DNA of 64,000 nt from Kerstersia gyiorum (GTDB lineage Bacteria > Pseudomonadota > Gammaproteobacteria > Burkholderiales > Burkholderiaceae_B). The stretch is from NCBI RefSeq assembly GCF_004216755.1, contig NZ_SGWZ01000003.1, positions 248,001-312,000 on the forward strand, given 5' to 3'. The notes below the pieces were generated by a model. That model had not been told where the DNA came from and searched no databases. It was given only the letters and a program-made list of their open reading frames with translations. The first letter of the stretch is position 1. Each line of letters opens with the position of its first letter. Positions 44,201-52,474 of the stretch are shown here, one piece after another. Made by a program: the position numbers and the translations under genes.

Positions 44201-45744
44201 CCGGCGTCACTGATGCCGTACTCCACCTGAATACCGTCACGCTCCCATTGCCTGGCGTCGAAACCGACACCGCGGAAACGCCGGAAGGTCGAGCCCGCCA
44301 GCAAGGTCAGCTCGCGCGGATGCAGCGTCACGCTGTCTTCGTAGCGGGCCTTGTCAGGGTCGAGCACCAGCGCCCATTTGGTCGCTACCGAACGTTCCGT
44401 GCCATCCGATGGCTGGTTCAGCAAATGCGTGTAGCGGTCGCCGGGAAAGCGCCCCACCAGCGTGGAAGAACCGCCGCCATCGAAATTGATGGCCTTGACC
44501 GCGCCATAGGCGCGCATCAGCTGGGCCAGCTTGGTACGGGTGATGCCGTCGCCGGTGGAACCCACCGGCTTGTCGGCCACCAGGAAAAAGGCGCTGCCGT
44601 CGGCACGTATGCCAAACCCGGTACGGCTGCTGATCTCGCCTTCGTCGGCATCGCCAGCCAGTTCGCCATTTTCCACCAGCAGGCCGCGTCCGAAACCGGA
44701 GCCGACGGCATAACGCACCTTGGCCCAATCGGCATTGTCGGTTTCATAGCGCACATCGACCTGGCTGCTGGCCGGGATCTCAGCGCCCACGACCAGTGCA
44801 TGGCCGGCGGGAATCACGTAGGCGGCATCGTCCTGCACCACGCCCACGGCCTGGCCGGAAAACGGCACGAACTGGACGCTGCTGCTGCCGTCCGGCTGCG
44901 CCAGCACCGTCACGCCATTGGCCTGGGGACGCACCAGTACGCCGGTCTTGCCCTTGAGGTTGACCGGCCCCCGGTAATTTTCCGCCACATACACCGCGAC
45001 GTCAGAACTGCCGCGCACATAGGCGGCGTTCTTCTGTTGCGATGCATCATAGCGGTACACGCTGCCGACTTCGCCAGCGAGCTTGCCGGCGACGTACAGG
45101 CGCAGCGTGAAATCCGGCACCTGGTTCGCCGCCAGGATATCGGCGCGTCCATCTTCATAGACCACCACGACTTCTTCGACACGGTCGCTGAAACCGGTAT
45201 AGGTCACGCCGTCCATCTTGGTCAGGCCCATGTTCCAGCCGTTGACCATGTCATAGGGGTCGGCATTGACTGCCAGTACGATATTGCGGCCCTGGTCGAT
45301 GGCCTTGTCGGCCGATTGGGTCGTGCGCTCCATCGAAAACTGGCCCCGGGAACGCTCCAGCGGCTCCAGCGACAGGCCTTCGCCGAGCTTGAAATCAGCC
45401 ACGATCAACGCTTCGTTGTAGGTGTGATTCAGCTTGCCTTCAATAATGCGCAGCGAATCATTGACCTTGTACTGCTGCAGGTCGCTGATGACGGTAGGAA
45501 CCTGCTCCTTGCTGGTGATGCCTTCGACCACAGGGGCCTCCGGCGCCAGGAACTGGCTATCGGCATCGGCCGGAGGCGCGATGATATTGCTGACGAACTG
45601 CTCGCCGGTTGAGCCGTCGACGACATGTTCGACCGTCTTATCGTTGTAGACGGTCTCCTTGTCGCTACCACAGCCGGCCAGCAATGCGCCGAGCAGCAGG
45701 GAGCCACAAGACATTCTTGTGGCCGCTAGGGAACACCACGACAT
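41206..45744 (-). CDS. Giant lipoprotein joining a NAGPA phosphodiester glycosidase and a metallophosphatase
   Basis: This 1512-residue protein has a lipobox (LLLGALLAGCGS, Cys25). Domains in order by my reading: a phosphodiester glycosidase (NAGPA) domain, about residues 80-470, with SSRTGFGIRADGSAFFLV and NFDGGGSSTLV; bacterial Ig-like and a DDFEGDVSMY-type carbohydrate-binding-like domain; another Ig-like and a cohesin-like domain (about 930-1050); a fibronectin-like domain typical of purple acid phosphatases; and a calcineurin-like phosphatase, about 1228-1490, with FGDTQ, HVGDFTDD, QGNHE and SGHDHMYS. NAGPA enzymes cleave sugar-phosphodiesters; the phosphatase could then release phosphate. 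AAGGA lies eight bases before the ATG at 45744. The true substrate is unknown. Confidence 0.85.
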   Translation of the reverse strand: MSWCSLAATRMSCGSLLLGALLAGCGSDKETVYNDKTVEHVVDGSTGEQFVSNIIAPPADADSQFLAPEAPVVEGITSKEQVPTVISDLQQYKVNDSLRIIEGKLNHTYNEALIVADFKLGEGLSLEPLERSRGQFSMERTTQSADKAIDQGRNIVLAVNADPYDMVNGWNMGLTKMDGVTYTGFSDRVEEVVVVYEDGRADILAANQVPDFTLRLYVAGKLAGEVGSVYRYDASQQKNAAYVRGSSDVAVYVAENYRGPVNLKGKTGVLVRPQANGVTVLAQPDGSSSVQFVPFSGQAVGVVQDDAAYVIPAGHALVVGAEIPASSQVDVRYETDNADWAKVRYAVGSGFGRGLLVENGELAGDADEGEISSRTGFGIRADGSAFFLVADKPVGSTGDGITRTKLAQLMRAYGAVKAINFDGGGSSTLVGRFPGDRYTHLLNQPSDGTERSVATKWALVLDPDKARYEDSVTLHPRELTLLAGSTFRRFRGVGFDARQWERDGIQVEYGISDAGLGLIDKVTGAFKAGGQQAEGYVVARAGDKKGVARVNVVSSIDTIAFPRNVYTLDSGATLALKPVLTSGGRSVSYESGVLKYTVDNAADCAINASTGVLTAGAVQGRSCQVTVSYGDQSATVKVDIGVPPVIVDDFEGDVSMYAGSGARHKAVTLERVSDPVFAGEYSMRLSWETDPKSPGTFGAYVTDPGKVKTLPGYPKYLGVNVYIPDELAGKVWWVRGLLVDADNKQITINYNNDGEGLPERGWNFMMAEIPEGYREPLRFSQPFRFLVLKTAERIDSHVLLDNFTAVYSDNTDLQGPGVVVTPASGETVDSHSPRISLQLADASGVDFNNFELKLDGQDISAKTSSNGTDRLEYQASGLADGWHRLDYRVLDINGNVSAGDLMFNVVTGAPRIHIESNNVEFYPGGTFDLPIRVVGAANFSEMVLHLSYDATKTSLELLPADLTPSQVSTGSGTLKATFNGFKDNTQTIATLRLKVKDYIQNTDISVTAAAEVDGKTWYHPVIRKPVGGRYTLMTHWGVGGQATELLVVGADGKPARGVTIESLVYNSANDTVTEVRILGVTDEHGMLRVQLPAGTSSQDLIFRVYDSVGSSLMTKVQALVERLDAAPRHVYLTPAASPSELNVTWYTALGSQASVVHYGDTEALSQSATGNSEILPFFYGAESGAVRVHHAKLTGLKPGKTYHYSVGDGAGSMSPVYTVLTDNGDDQVDIVLFGDTQTAANENIFDGNGLVRDLYKKMMAQLPGSELILHVGDFTDDLSDYRLVRLFFDALEGEGALASKVFVPAQGNHEVINEGASKFASMFRLPMAAGSSAAPFDSANYSFDYGNAHIAVVSTEMLEEADWTTMTQWLEADMKASAKTWKILMLHRPPYNGNPASGNGRSAKYIPPVVDAAGIDLVISGHDHMYSRSVPLVGGVPRLGGATYLIAGSDSAKYYDNDGNGIARVADVLFDDNVNTYTTLSIRGDRMHVLTKTLAGQVVDDVILQPRATVAR

Positions 45745-46089
45745 AGATCTAATCCTTGAAGGGGCTTGGGGAGGGGATGGGCACGGTTGCCGGCCGGTTG
45801 ACATGGCAGGCCATAGAAAGCGCGGCAGCGAATGCCCAAACAGGAAAAATGCGCAAAGGCTACCGGCGCAAGATTGCAGTTTTATTGAGAAAGAATGACC
45901 GTTCTGCCCCGAATGCTGCTTGCCCGGAAGTGATCCTTAATCAGCCCGGAAATCCCACATACCCTGATAAAAAACTCACATCAAATAGGAAAATTAACTA
46001 GTTTCAGTGTTGGAATCGTCATATACGCAGTGATACTTTAGGCAGTTACCCATTCGCCCCATTCTTGTTTTTCCCAGGAGCTGTCACCA
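45745..46089. promoter_or_regulatory. Divergent intergenic region, NAGPA lipoprotein / FUSC transporter
   Basis: No gene is supported in these 345 bases. The part at 45935-46050 is clearly AT-rich and probably holds promoters for one or both flanking genes. I see no recognisable operator. Confidence 0.45.
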
Positions 46090-48027
46090 ATGAGCGTGGA
46101 AACTGAGCCAACGGTACCCGGCCACTGGCTGGAATCGCTGACGCAACATCAACCGGCGCCCTGGCGCTGGGGCCGCTCCGTCCGCAGCACACTGGGGATT
46201 GGCCTGCCGATGTTGATCGGCCTGCTGTCCAATGATTTGCTCGCCGGCATGTGGGTCGCACTGGGCGCGCTGATGCACACGACCAGTGAGCGCGACGGCA
46301 CCTACGATTCCAGCTTCAGGCATCTTGCCATTGCCACGCCTGTCGCCATGCTGGGTTGCCTGGCCGGTTATCTGGGTCTGCTGCCCTGGCCCGTCACCGT
46401 CGCCGTCATGGCGGTGCTGGCCTTCCTGGCCGGCATCCTGAGCAGCTTTGGCGCAGCCCTGTCCGTCGGCTGTCTGCAGGCCTTGCTGCTGGCTGGCATC
46501 GCCATCGGCATCCCGGCCAGCGCATCACCGTTGCAACCCGCCCTGCTCTATCTGGTCGGTACACTGTTATATGCCGCGCTGCTGGGCCTGGAGGCCAGCT
46601 TCTTTCACCAGCGGCCGGGCCGTAACATGCTCGCGGGCCTGTTCAATGCCATGGCATCGCTGGCCATCAACCGTGCCGAGCGGCGCCCGGTGGACGAACC
46701 CCTGCGACTGGTCCGTGAACGTTTCTCCGCCGCCCATGCCGCCCTGCTGCAACAGCGCCGCCGGCTGGCCGGTCGCAGCCTCGAACTGGAGCGCAGCAAC
46801 GCCATCCTGCAGCGCAGCGATGCCATCCTTGCCATCCTGCTGGCACGCGATGACCTGGAAACGCTGCGCAGCGCCGCCCAGCGCCTGCATCAGATCTCCG
46901 GTGCGCTGGGATCGTCCACGCGCTTTCCTGCCGCCGCGCTGGGCACGCCGGATTCCGACCTCGACCGCCATCTCCGCGCCCTGACCGCACTGCTCGATGC
47001 CCAGGCCATCTTCGACCTGCCCCTGCAAGCCGCTACGGCACCGGCCCTGCCGCCTTCGGCCAGCCGGTTGTCGGTCAACCCTTGCGACCGCCTGGCGCCC
47101 AGCCGGGACGTCATGCTCGCGGCCCTGGTGCTTGCGCTGTGCACTGGCCTTGCCTATGCGACGCGCTGGGTGGCGAACGATGCCCACTGGTTCTGGATTC
47201 CCGTCACCGTCAGCCTCCTGCTGCGGCCGGATTACGCCTCCATCATGGCGCGCTCCGTTCTGCGCAGCCTGGGCGCTCTCGCCGGCGTGGCACTGGGAAC
47301 CGCCATCCTGCTGTTCCTTCCCCAAGGAGGGGCCATCGTCCTGGTCATTGCCGTGCTGGCCAGCCTGCTGCCATGGGGCATGCAACACATCTACGCGCTG
47401 CAGGTCATTCCCCTGGCGGCAATCCTGCTATTACTGGGTGATATCGTCATGCCCGGCGACCACAGCGCTGCCTTCGCACTGCAATGCCTGCTGGGTACCG
47501 TGGCCGGCGCCATCATCGTCATTGCCGTGGGGGCGCTGGTATGGTCCCGCCACAAGCAGGCAGCGATCAGCGCCCGCTTTATCATGGTGAGACAAGCCCT
47601 GGCCGAGTATCTGCAAGCCAGCCTGCCCGATCCGGCGACGGCTTGCAGTCCCGCCCGGAACGGCAGTATCCGGCAGCAGCGCCGCAACGCCTACCGCGAA
47701 CTCTCCGGCCTGCGCGCGCAATTGCAGCGCCAGCAATACGACCCGCCGCCCACCGGTCACCAGGCCGCCGCCTGGTACCCCCTGCTGGACGGTGCGGAGC
47801 GCTTGTGCGACGACATCACCATCTATTCCTTGCAGGCAGCCCAGGCACCCGATGACAGCACCAGTCAGGTTCTGCTGCAACAAGCCGGACAACTGGCGGG
47901 CAAGGATGGCGGCACAGCCATCGCCCTGTCCTGGCCCGGAACGCGCCCCAGCACGCCCGAAGCCCGCCTGATCGAACGCATGGACAACGAACTGTCCTAT
48001 CTGCGTACGCTCAGCGCAGGACGCTGA
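46090..48027 (+). CDS. FUSC-family membrane transporter
   Basis: FUSC proteins include aromatic-acid and fusaric-acid efflux components and YccS-like proteins of unknown substrate. The 645 residues show two blocks of about five to six transmembrane helices (about 35-170 and 345-500) separated by a cytoplasmic Arg/Ala-rich helical domain, plus a C-terminal cytoplasmic part. The second block starts with the FUSC-type ALVLALCTGLAYATRW and continues FWIPVTVSLLLRPDYAS. AGGAG is nine bases before the ATG. The gene is not accompanied by a membrane-fusion protein, so it is more like YccS than AaeB. Confidence 0.82.
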   Translation: MSVETEPTVPGHWLESLTQHQPAPWRWGRSVRSTLGIGLPMLIGLLSNDLLAGMWVALGALMHTTSERDGTYDSSFRHLAIATPVAMLGCLAGYLGLLPWPVTVAVMAVLAFLAGILSSFGAALSVGCLQALLLAGIAIGIPASASPLQPALLYLVGTLLYAALLGLEASFFHQRPGRNMLAGLFNAMASLAINRAERRPVDEPLRLVRERFSAAHAALLQQRRRLAGRSLELERSNAILQRSDAILAILLARDDLETLRSAAQRLHQISGALGSSTRFPAAALGTPDSDLDRHLRALTALLDAQAIFDLPLQAATAPALPPSASRLSVNPCDRLAPSRDVMLAALVLALCTGLAYATRWVANDAHWFWIPVTVSLLLRPDYASIMARSVLRSLGALAGVALGTAILLFLPQGGAIVLVIAVLASLLPWGMQHIYALQVIPLAAILLLLGDIVMPGDHSAAFALQCLLGTVAGAIIVIAVGALVWSRHKQAAISARFIMVRQALAEYLQASLPDPATACSPARNGSIRQQRRNAYRELSGLRAQLQRQQYDPPPTGHQAAAWYPLLDGAERLCDDITIYSLQAAQAPDDSTSQVLLQQAGQLAGKDGGTAIALSWPGTRPSTPEARLIERMDNELSYLRTLSAGR

Positions 48028-48031
48028 GCGT
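48007..48031. terminator. Hairpin at the convergent 3' ends of the FUSC and dGTPase-like genes
   Basis: ACGCTCAGCG and CGCTGAGCGT form a perfect 10-bp stem with a five-base loop. It includes the FUSC-gene stop codon and ends nine bases before the dgt stop. It is a probable two-way terminator. Confidence 0.65.
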
Positions 48032-48039
48032 GCACTGCC

Positions 48040-49401
48040 TTACATGCGGTCGAATGCCGACCCCACGTGGGGCAGGAATAGCCGGTCATAGGTTTTCAGC
48101 AAGAAGGCATCGGTCATGCCTGCCATGTGGTCGCAGATGATACGCAGGCGCTCGGCTTGCGGCGCCGCCTGCCAGCGCTGATGCACATCGCGCGGCAGAA
48201 AAGCCCTGGGTTCGGACGCCAGGGCCTCGAATACGGCAATGACCAGCCGCTGCCCCTTGAATTCCATCTGCTGCACGCCCGCGCTCAGGATCACCGTTTC
48301 CTTCACCGCATTTTTCAGGGTATCCAGGAACGCCATGGCGTCGCGCGGCAGGCTGGCGCGGTAACGCAGCAAGGGCGCCTCGAAGTCCGGGTCGGTATGC
48401 ACGCGGCAATGGCTGATGAAGTAATGCACCAGCCTGCCTATGAAACGCTTGCGCCGCCCGCCGTCGCCGAACAGGCGGTCTACCAGCCACTCGTGGATTT
48501 CCGGCAGCGTCTTGCCTGCCATTTCGTCGGCATAGCGCTCGCGCAGGTATTCCAGGAAGCAGGCGCACTTTTCCCAGGGCGCATGCAAGCGAAAATCCTC
48601 CGGCTCGATCAGGTCCATGGCCAGCGCATCTTCCAGGTCATGTACGCCGAAAGCGATGTCATCGGCGATATCCATAATGCTGCAATCAAAGGATTTGTGC
48701 CTGGCGCGGCCATGTTTGCCCGGCACAGGCGGGTCGAATGCGGTGAAGCGTTCGCGGTCCGCCACGCTCAGGGGCGCCAGTATCCACTCCACCACCTCCT
48801 GTTCGCTGTCCAGGTAGCACTTGGGCGGGCGGGACACCTTGCGGTCGATGATGCGGATGGTGCTGGGCCCGGTCTCCAGCCGGGGGGCCAGCTCAGGATT
48901 GCACACATCGGCGTACGGCACCGGATACTTGAGCAGGCTCAGCATGGCGCGGCGCGTCAGGTTCGCGCCCGCGTGCTGCGAAAATTTCTCCAGCCGCGAC
49001 ACGATCCGCAGAGTCTGGCCGTTGCCCTCGAACCCCCCGGCCTCGCGCATGCAGTAGTTCAGCGCGACCTCTCCGCCATGGCCGAACGGCGGATGGCCCA
49101 GGTCATGCGTGGCGCCCGCGACCTGGATCATGCTCAGGCTGGGCAGGTGCGGGTGGATCTCGCCATACTCGGGATTGCATTCGAACTGGCGCACGATGCC
49201 GGCGGCAATTTGCGCGACCTCCAGGCTATGCGTCAGGCGGGTGCGGTAGAAGTCGTTGTCCCCTGGGCTCAGGATCTGGGTCTTGCCCTGCAAGCGCCGG
49301 AACGAAGCGCAATGAATAATGCGCGCATAATCGACATCGTAAGGGGTGCGGACGTCGGTGCCGACGGGCTCCCAGGGTTCGCGGCGCTGCTGCCAAAGCA
49401 T
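48040..49401 (-). CDS. dgt: dGTPase-like HD-domain protein (deoxyguanosinetriphosphate triphosphohydrolase family)
   Basis: These enzymes hydrolyse dGTP and related dNTPs to the nucleoside and tripolyphosphate and so affect the dNTP pool. The HD metal site is plain: TRLTHSLEVAQIA with His58, and AGATHDLGHPPFGHGGE with His99-Asp100. A further conserved DIADDIAFGVHDLEDA holds the last metal ligand. AAGGAGG stands before the ATG at 49401, giving 453 residues, close to the Dgt type 2 subfamily. A reading that starts further upstream is not supported. It is divergent from the DUF2520 gene. Confidence 0.92.
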   Translation of the reverse strand: MLWQQRREPWEPVGTDVRTPYDVDYARIIHCASFRRLQGKTQILSPGDNDFYRTRLTHSLEVAQIAAGIVRQFECNPEYGEIHPHLPSLSMIQVAGATHDLGHPPFGHGGEVALNYCMREAGGFEGNGQTLRIVSRLEKFSQHAGANLTRRAMLSLLKYPVPYADVCNPELAPRLETGPSTIRIIDRKVSRPPKCYLDSEQEVVEWILAPLSVADRERFTAFDPPVPGKHGRARHKSFDCSIMDIADDIAFGVHDLEDALAMDLIEPEDFRLHAPWEKCACFLEYLRERYADEMAGKTLPEIHEWLVDRLFGDGGRRKRFIGRLVHYFISHCRVHTDPDFEAPLLRYRASLPRDAMAFLDTLKNAVKETVILSAGVQQMEFKGQRLVIAVFEALASEPRAFLPRDVHQRWQAAPQAERLRIICDHMAGMTDAFLLKTYDRLFLPHVGSAFDRM

Positions 49402-49574
49402 GACTGCCTCCTTGTCTGGCTGAATGCGGTGATACGGCCCTGCTGCGGCTATCGGGCGCCGACGCGGCAGGGCCGGGCACTCGGAGTGCCTTGCCTGCGG
49501 TACGGTAACATGCGCCAGAACAGGCCACATGCGTCCCGCCACCGCGCTGGCCCAGCTCCAGGAAGAAGAGAGAT

Positions 49575-50498
49575 ATGGCACAGGGTCTTTCCCGCTACCC
49601 GTCCCACACAGACACCTTGCCGTCAGGCACGATGGACCGCATAGGCTTCATCGGCGCCGGCAGGCTTGCCCGGGCCCTGGCCTGGCATTGCCATGCACGC
49701 GGCCTGCACGTCACGGCCGTCGCCAGCCGCACGCCGGCCAGTGCGCAGCAATTGGCCGCCCGCCTGCCCGGCTGCGCCGTCCTGGACAGCGCTCAGGCAG
49801 TCGTCGACCGTTGCAGCCTCGTTTTCATCACCACGCCCGATGCTGCCATCGAACCCACTGCAGCAGCCATACACTGGCGCGCCGGCGTCCGGGTCGTGCA
49901 TTGCAGCGGCGCCACGGAAGTCGCCGCGCTGGGTGCCGCGCAGGCCGCCGGCGCGCTGACTGGCGGGTTCCATCCCATGCAAACCTTCGCCGACCCGGAA
50001 GCTGCGCTCGAACATCTGCCCGGCTGCACGGTCACCATCGAAGCCGAAGCTCCGCTGGATGCCGAACTGAGCGCCCTGGCCACGCGCCTGGGCTGCCGCA
50101 TCAACCACCTGCCTCCGGGTGCCAGGCCGCTGTACCATGCCGCAGCCGGCTATGCCTCACAGTTCATCAACGCCCTGCTGCATGACGCCGTGCGCATGTG
50201 GCAATCCTGGGGAGCCACCGAGGACGACGCCCTGCATGCCCTGTTGCCCCTGCTCCATGGAACCCTGGCCTCGATTGCCGGCAGCGGCATCGCCGCTGGC
50301 ATGCCCGGCCCGGTTTCCCGGGGCGACACGCGCTCGGTCGCCGGTCACGTCGCCGCGCTGCGATCCTTCGACCCGGCCACCCTGCCGCTCTATGCCGAAC
50401 TCTGCCAGCGCACCATAACGCTCGCATTGCAGCAAGGCCGCATAGATTCCCCTTGCGCCAGTCATTTGCACCGTCTCCTGGCCGCACCTCTGCCCTGA
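49575..50498 (+). CDS. Rossmann-like and DUF2520 domain protein
   Basis: The N-terminal half is an NAD(P)-binding Rossmann fold, with the glycine motif IGFIGAGRLARALAWH and the strand LVFITTPDAAIE. The C-terminal half (about residues 180-300) is the all-helical DUF2520 domain, containing YHAAAGYASQFINALLHDAV. The layout resembles pyrroline-carboxylate or ketopantoate reductases, but no substrate is known. An ATG 19 codons later (MDRIGFIGAG) is a good alternative start. The small NTF2-like gene follows 73 bases later. Confidence 0.85.
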   Translation: MAQGLSRYPSHTDTLPSGTMDRIGFIGAGRLARALAWHCHARGLHVTAVASRTPASAQQLAARLPGCAVLDSAQAVVDRCSLVFITTPDAAIEPTAAAIHWRAGVRVVHCSGATEVAALGAAQAAGALTGGFHPMQTFADPEAALEHLPGCTVTIEAEAPLDAELSALATRLGCRINHLPPGARPLYHAAAGYASQFINALLHDAVRMWQSWGATEDDALHALLPLLHGTLASIAGSGIAAGMPGPVSRGDTRSVAGHVAALRSFDPATLPLYAELCQRTITLALQQGRIDSPCASHLHRLLAAPLP

Positions 50499-50571
50499 GC
50501 AGCGCAGCCACCCAACCATGCCGGCCCAGCTGCCGGACACCCAGCGATCACCACAAGGAAATCAATCTGCC

Positions 50572-50970
50572 ATGCCGACCCAACGCGATAACAACCTGCA
50601 ACAGGCACATAAGGTCCTGGACTGGAACCGAAAATACCTGAACCACGCTTCAACGCTCTCACCCGAACGGGTGGGAGAATGCTTTGCCCCGGCTTTCGTG
50701 GTCGAGGCCAACGGCAGGCGTTACCAGGCCAACCATCAGAACTACCAGGCCTTTCTGGAAGACATGAAGCGCTCGCTGTCCGGCATCGAATACACGGTAG
50801 ACCACGAAGTCGCCGATGATCATTCGGCGGTCTTTGCCATGCGGGTCGGCATCAGCAAGAAAGACGGCAGCACCGAACACTTCAATGCCGTGCTGCTGAC
50901 CCAATTCGATGCCGATGGCAAAGTGACGCTCTGGCACGAAGTCTACGTCCCCCAACCCGGCCGGGCCTGA
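50572..50970 (+). CDS. NTF2-like (SnoaL-type) small protein
   Basis: The 132 residues have the cone-shaped NTF2-like pattern: N-terminal helices (AHKVLDWNRKYLNHAS, then ERVGECFAPAFVVEANGR) and a C-terminal sheet ending AVLLTQFDADGKVTLWHEVY. SnoaL-like proteins can be isomerases, hydrolases or binding proteins, and no catalytic residues stand out. I start at the ATG at 50572, with AAGGA 13 bases upstream; an ATG at 50518 is possible. It may be co-transcribed with the DUF2520 gene. Confidence 0.75.
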   Translation: MPTQRDNNLQQAHKVLDWNRKYLNHASTLSPERVGECFAPAFVVEANGRRYQANHQNYQAFLEDMKRSLSGIEYTVDHEVADDHSAVFAMRVGISKKDGSTEHFNAVLLTQFDADGKVTLWHEVYVPQPGRA

Positions 50971-51163
50971 TGCGCATGGTCGTTCTGGCCGGCCGCGTGG
51001 CCATGCCCCCAGCCAGCCGGGCGAGCAGGCACAGTCATGATTCCGTCACGCTCGCTTGACATACTGGGGCGCGGCGGAGAAGCCCTGGCAAAGGCGCGGC
51101 TCCGCTTCCGTTCGAGCCTCAGGCTCCCGAAAAGAATCGCTGGCCTTAACCGGAACCCCCTGC

Positions 51164-52423
51164 ATGTCTTCGTCCGATCCGACTTCCTGCCTTCCCGTCC
51201 TGACCCGGCGCCTGTTGCCCGCCACTTTCGTGCTGGCAGTACTGGCCGGCTGTGGCAGCAGCCATGACAAGAACGATACCGAACCAGCGCCGGAACCCAC
51301 ACCGACGCCCACGCCGGTTTCACCCTATGTCGATGCCCGCGCCGGAGACGTCCTGAAAGTCCAGATCAAGGAATTGCACCCGACCCAGCCGTCGGTAGGC
51401 TACGACCAGATCTACTACCACCTGGGCCGCAAACAGCCTGACCTGAACCGCTACCAGCCTACGGAAGCCGGCTACCTGGGTGATGACGACGAAGATAACT
51501 ACTCGCGCTACATCTACCGTACCGAGCGCAAGCGCATCGACGACTATTGCGCCGACAACGGCCAGGGGGGCGTGGCCAGTTTCACGCAGACCGGCACGCG
51601 CCTGATAGACAGCACGAGCTACACCTGTTCCCTGCCCGAGCCCACGCCCGATGCCGCTGCCGACATCCTGGCGCAACTGAAGACGGTGGTGGTGGGCCCC
51701 GGCGGCACCCTTTACCTGACGGACGGGCACCACACCTTCACCACCCTCAAGGAACTGGCGGACGGCGGCGAAGAGCTGCCGGTCTGGGTACGCGTGGCAG
51801 CAAACTACAGCGGCGCCGAAACCCAGGCCAGCTTCTGGCAACAAATGCAGGACGCCCGCTACGTCTGGCTGGAAGACCCGGAAGGCAAGGCCATCACCCC
51901 CGACCAGTTGCCGGACCGCCTGGGCCTGGATACGCTGAGCGACGACAAATACCGCTCGCTGGTCTACCTGACGCGAGGCATGGGCTACGACAACAGCGAC
52001 ATGCCGGAATTCGCCGAATTCTACTGGGGCAGCTGGCTGCGTGAAAACGGCCCCGATCTCTCCCAGTACAAGTTGACCGACCTGGCGCGCGCCCGCATCG
52101 AAGTCAAGAACGGTGTCGTCAGCGCCCGTAGCGGCGACAGCACGGACAGTTATGTTGCTGCCGTGCGTGATGCGGCGCTGCGCATGGTCGCGCTCGACGA
52201 TACCGCCACGGTATCCGGCGGCCGTCTGGCAGGTGAACTGGGCCACCTGGACGCGCCCGCCGCCGCCAAGGATTGGAACGATTTCATGGAAGACGAAATC
52301 TGGCGCGCGGACACCAACAGCAGCGGCCGCTACCGCACGGCCGGCAAGGCCTGGTACGCGCTCAAGTATCGCGAATGCGGTGGCGCGGCCAACACGCAGC
52401 CGGCTTGCTGGCTGCAACCCTGA
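51164..52423 (+). CDS. Lipoprotein with a ParB-like (ParBc_2) domain
   Basis: The first residues end in the lipobox FVLAVLAGCGS, then an Asp/Glu/Pro/Thr-rich linker (EPAPEPTPTPTPVSP). The mature part begins DVLKVQIKELHPTQPSVGYDQ and later has the signature LYLTDGHHTFTTLKEL, which fits the ParB/Srx-like fold of the ParBc_2 family. Family members are often exported and their activity is unknown. The start at 51164 puts the lipoprotein signal first. It converges with the RpiR-type regulator and has no partition genes nearby, so a role in chromosome partition is unlikely. Confidence 0.75.
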   Translation: MSSSDPTSCLPVLTRRLLPATFVLAVLAGCGSSHDKNDTEPAPEPTPTPTPVSPYVDARAGDVLKVQIKELHPTQPSVGYDQIYYHLGRKQPDLNRYQPTEAGYLGDDDEDNYSRYIYRTERKRIDDYCADNGQGGVASFTQTGTRLIDSTSYTCSLPEPTPDAAADILAQLKTVVVGPGGTLYLTDGHHTFTTLKELADGGEELPVWVRVAANYSGAETQASFWQQMQDARYVWLEDPEGKAITPDQLPDRLGLDTLSDDKYRSLVYLTRGMGYDNSDMPEFAEFYWGSWLRENGPDLSQYKLTDLARARIEVKNGVVSARSGDSTDSYVAAVRDAALRMVALDDTATVSGGRLAGELGHLDAPAAAKDWNDFMEDEIWRADTNSSGRYRTAGKAWYALKYRECGGAANTQPACWLQP

Positions 52424-52424
52424 A

Positions 52425-52439
52425 GCCCGGCCTCCGGGC
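52425..52439. terminator. Short hairpin between convergent ParB-like and RpiR-type genes
   Basis: GCCCGG and CCGGGC form a 6-bp GC stem with a three-base loop directly after the lipoprotein stop codon. It has no U-run, so it is only a weak terminator candidate. Confidence 0.35.
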
Positions 52440-52474
52440 CGTCCTGGCCGGGCCGGGGCCATCAGGCCACCGGT

